Source of the DNA: Eurosta solidaginis
Lineage: Eukaryota > Arthropoda > Insecta > Diptera > Tephritidae
Assembly (NCBI RefSeq): GCF_040869045.1
Contig: NC_090321.1
Location: 28,951,426 to 29,015,425, forward strand
Direction of reading: 5' to 3'
DNA length: 64,000 nucleotides
Position 1 is the stretch's first letter. Every line of letters begins with the position of its first letter. The notes under the pieces were generated by a model that was not told where the DNA came from, searched no databases, and worked only from the letters and a program-made list of their open reading frames with translations. The translations under genes were made by a program, and so were the position numbers. Below, piece after piece: positions 63,866 through 64,000 of this stretch.

Positions 63866-64000
63866 ATTTCCTTTCCTTGCCTTGATTTGCTGTTTAATTT
63901 CGCTCATATCAAATTTACTAAATACATTGCTCCCACATTATTCTAGTGCGTGGTGACAACACATCCATTTACCTTCTCTATTCCCTCATACAACATACCT

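Overview
The window reads as non-coding, transposon-rich dipteran DNA, most likely from a tephritid fruit fly (Bactrocera/Zeugodacus/Ceratitis/Anastrepha/Rhagoletis type). That attribution is inference. It rests on recognising repeat families I know from tephritid assemblies: a tRNA-derived SINE whose 3' end reads 'TTCGGAGGTTATCGCGCC', the element ending in 'GGTTACACCCGAACTTAG', the 130-bp 'TTTGATACCCATAT' monomers, and several Jockey/I/R1-like LINE remnants. The DNA is AT-rich. No long intact reading frame, rRNA gene, CRISPR array or bona fide tRNA gene is visible. It looks like an intron or intergenic region; no complete host gene can be supported.

Layout. 1-1250: end of a tephritid repeat with nine 130-bp monomers. 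1.3-4.3 kb: three LINE remnants and a SINE tail. 5-7.3 kb: a repeat element carrying a 435-bp unit amplified 2.6 times, with tRNA-like motifs. 7.7-10.8 kb: a nest of a TIR MITE that holds a second TIR element and a complete-ended piggyBac relic, all between 114-bp direct repeats. 12-19.5 kb: four LINE pseudogenes, a two-level tandem repeat and a 36-bp minisatellite. 20.2-24.6 kb: a hAT/zf-MYM transposase relic and a GC-rich block. 27.5-36 kb: SINE copies, A-rich tracts, a foldback element and a solo LTR with core promoter and poly(A) signal. 38.2-38.7 kb: head-to-head SINE pair. 39.5-41 kb: relic of a transposon family widespread in arthropods. 43-46.5 kb: LINE, second copy of the 5-kb element, and a 995-bp MITE. 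46.5-49.5 kb: a putative long-inverted-repeat element. 50-54.2 kb: tandem-repeat element, 160-bp-arm hairpin, LINE endonuclease and two reverse-transcriptase relics in inverted orientation. 55.4-58.8 kb: nested repeats and a hairpin MITE. 59-61.8 kb: LINE, GC-rich block, and a SINE with a perfect 12-bp target duplication. 62.7-64 kb: TGATA and TTATCG arrays.

Possible host material. Three short segments on the + strand lie between good splice consensus sites in otherwise unassigned DNA (39045-39071, 51677-51706, 55106-55203). On the - strand, a GC-rich block at 23289-24400 ends at a GTGAGT donor. These are candidates only, but they are the best leads for a host transcript crossing the window.

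Nothing here works together as a pathway. The main content is a record of successive insertions, several of them datable relative to one another by nesting. I found no convincing new multi-gene system. The most unusual structures are the three-layer nest at 7.7-10.8 kb, the 435-bp amplicon with opposed tRNA-like motifs, the inverted LINE pair at 53.1-53.6 kb and the microexon candidates.
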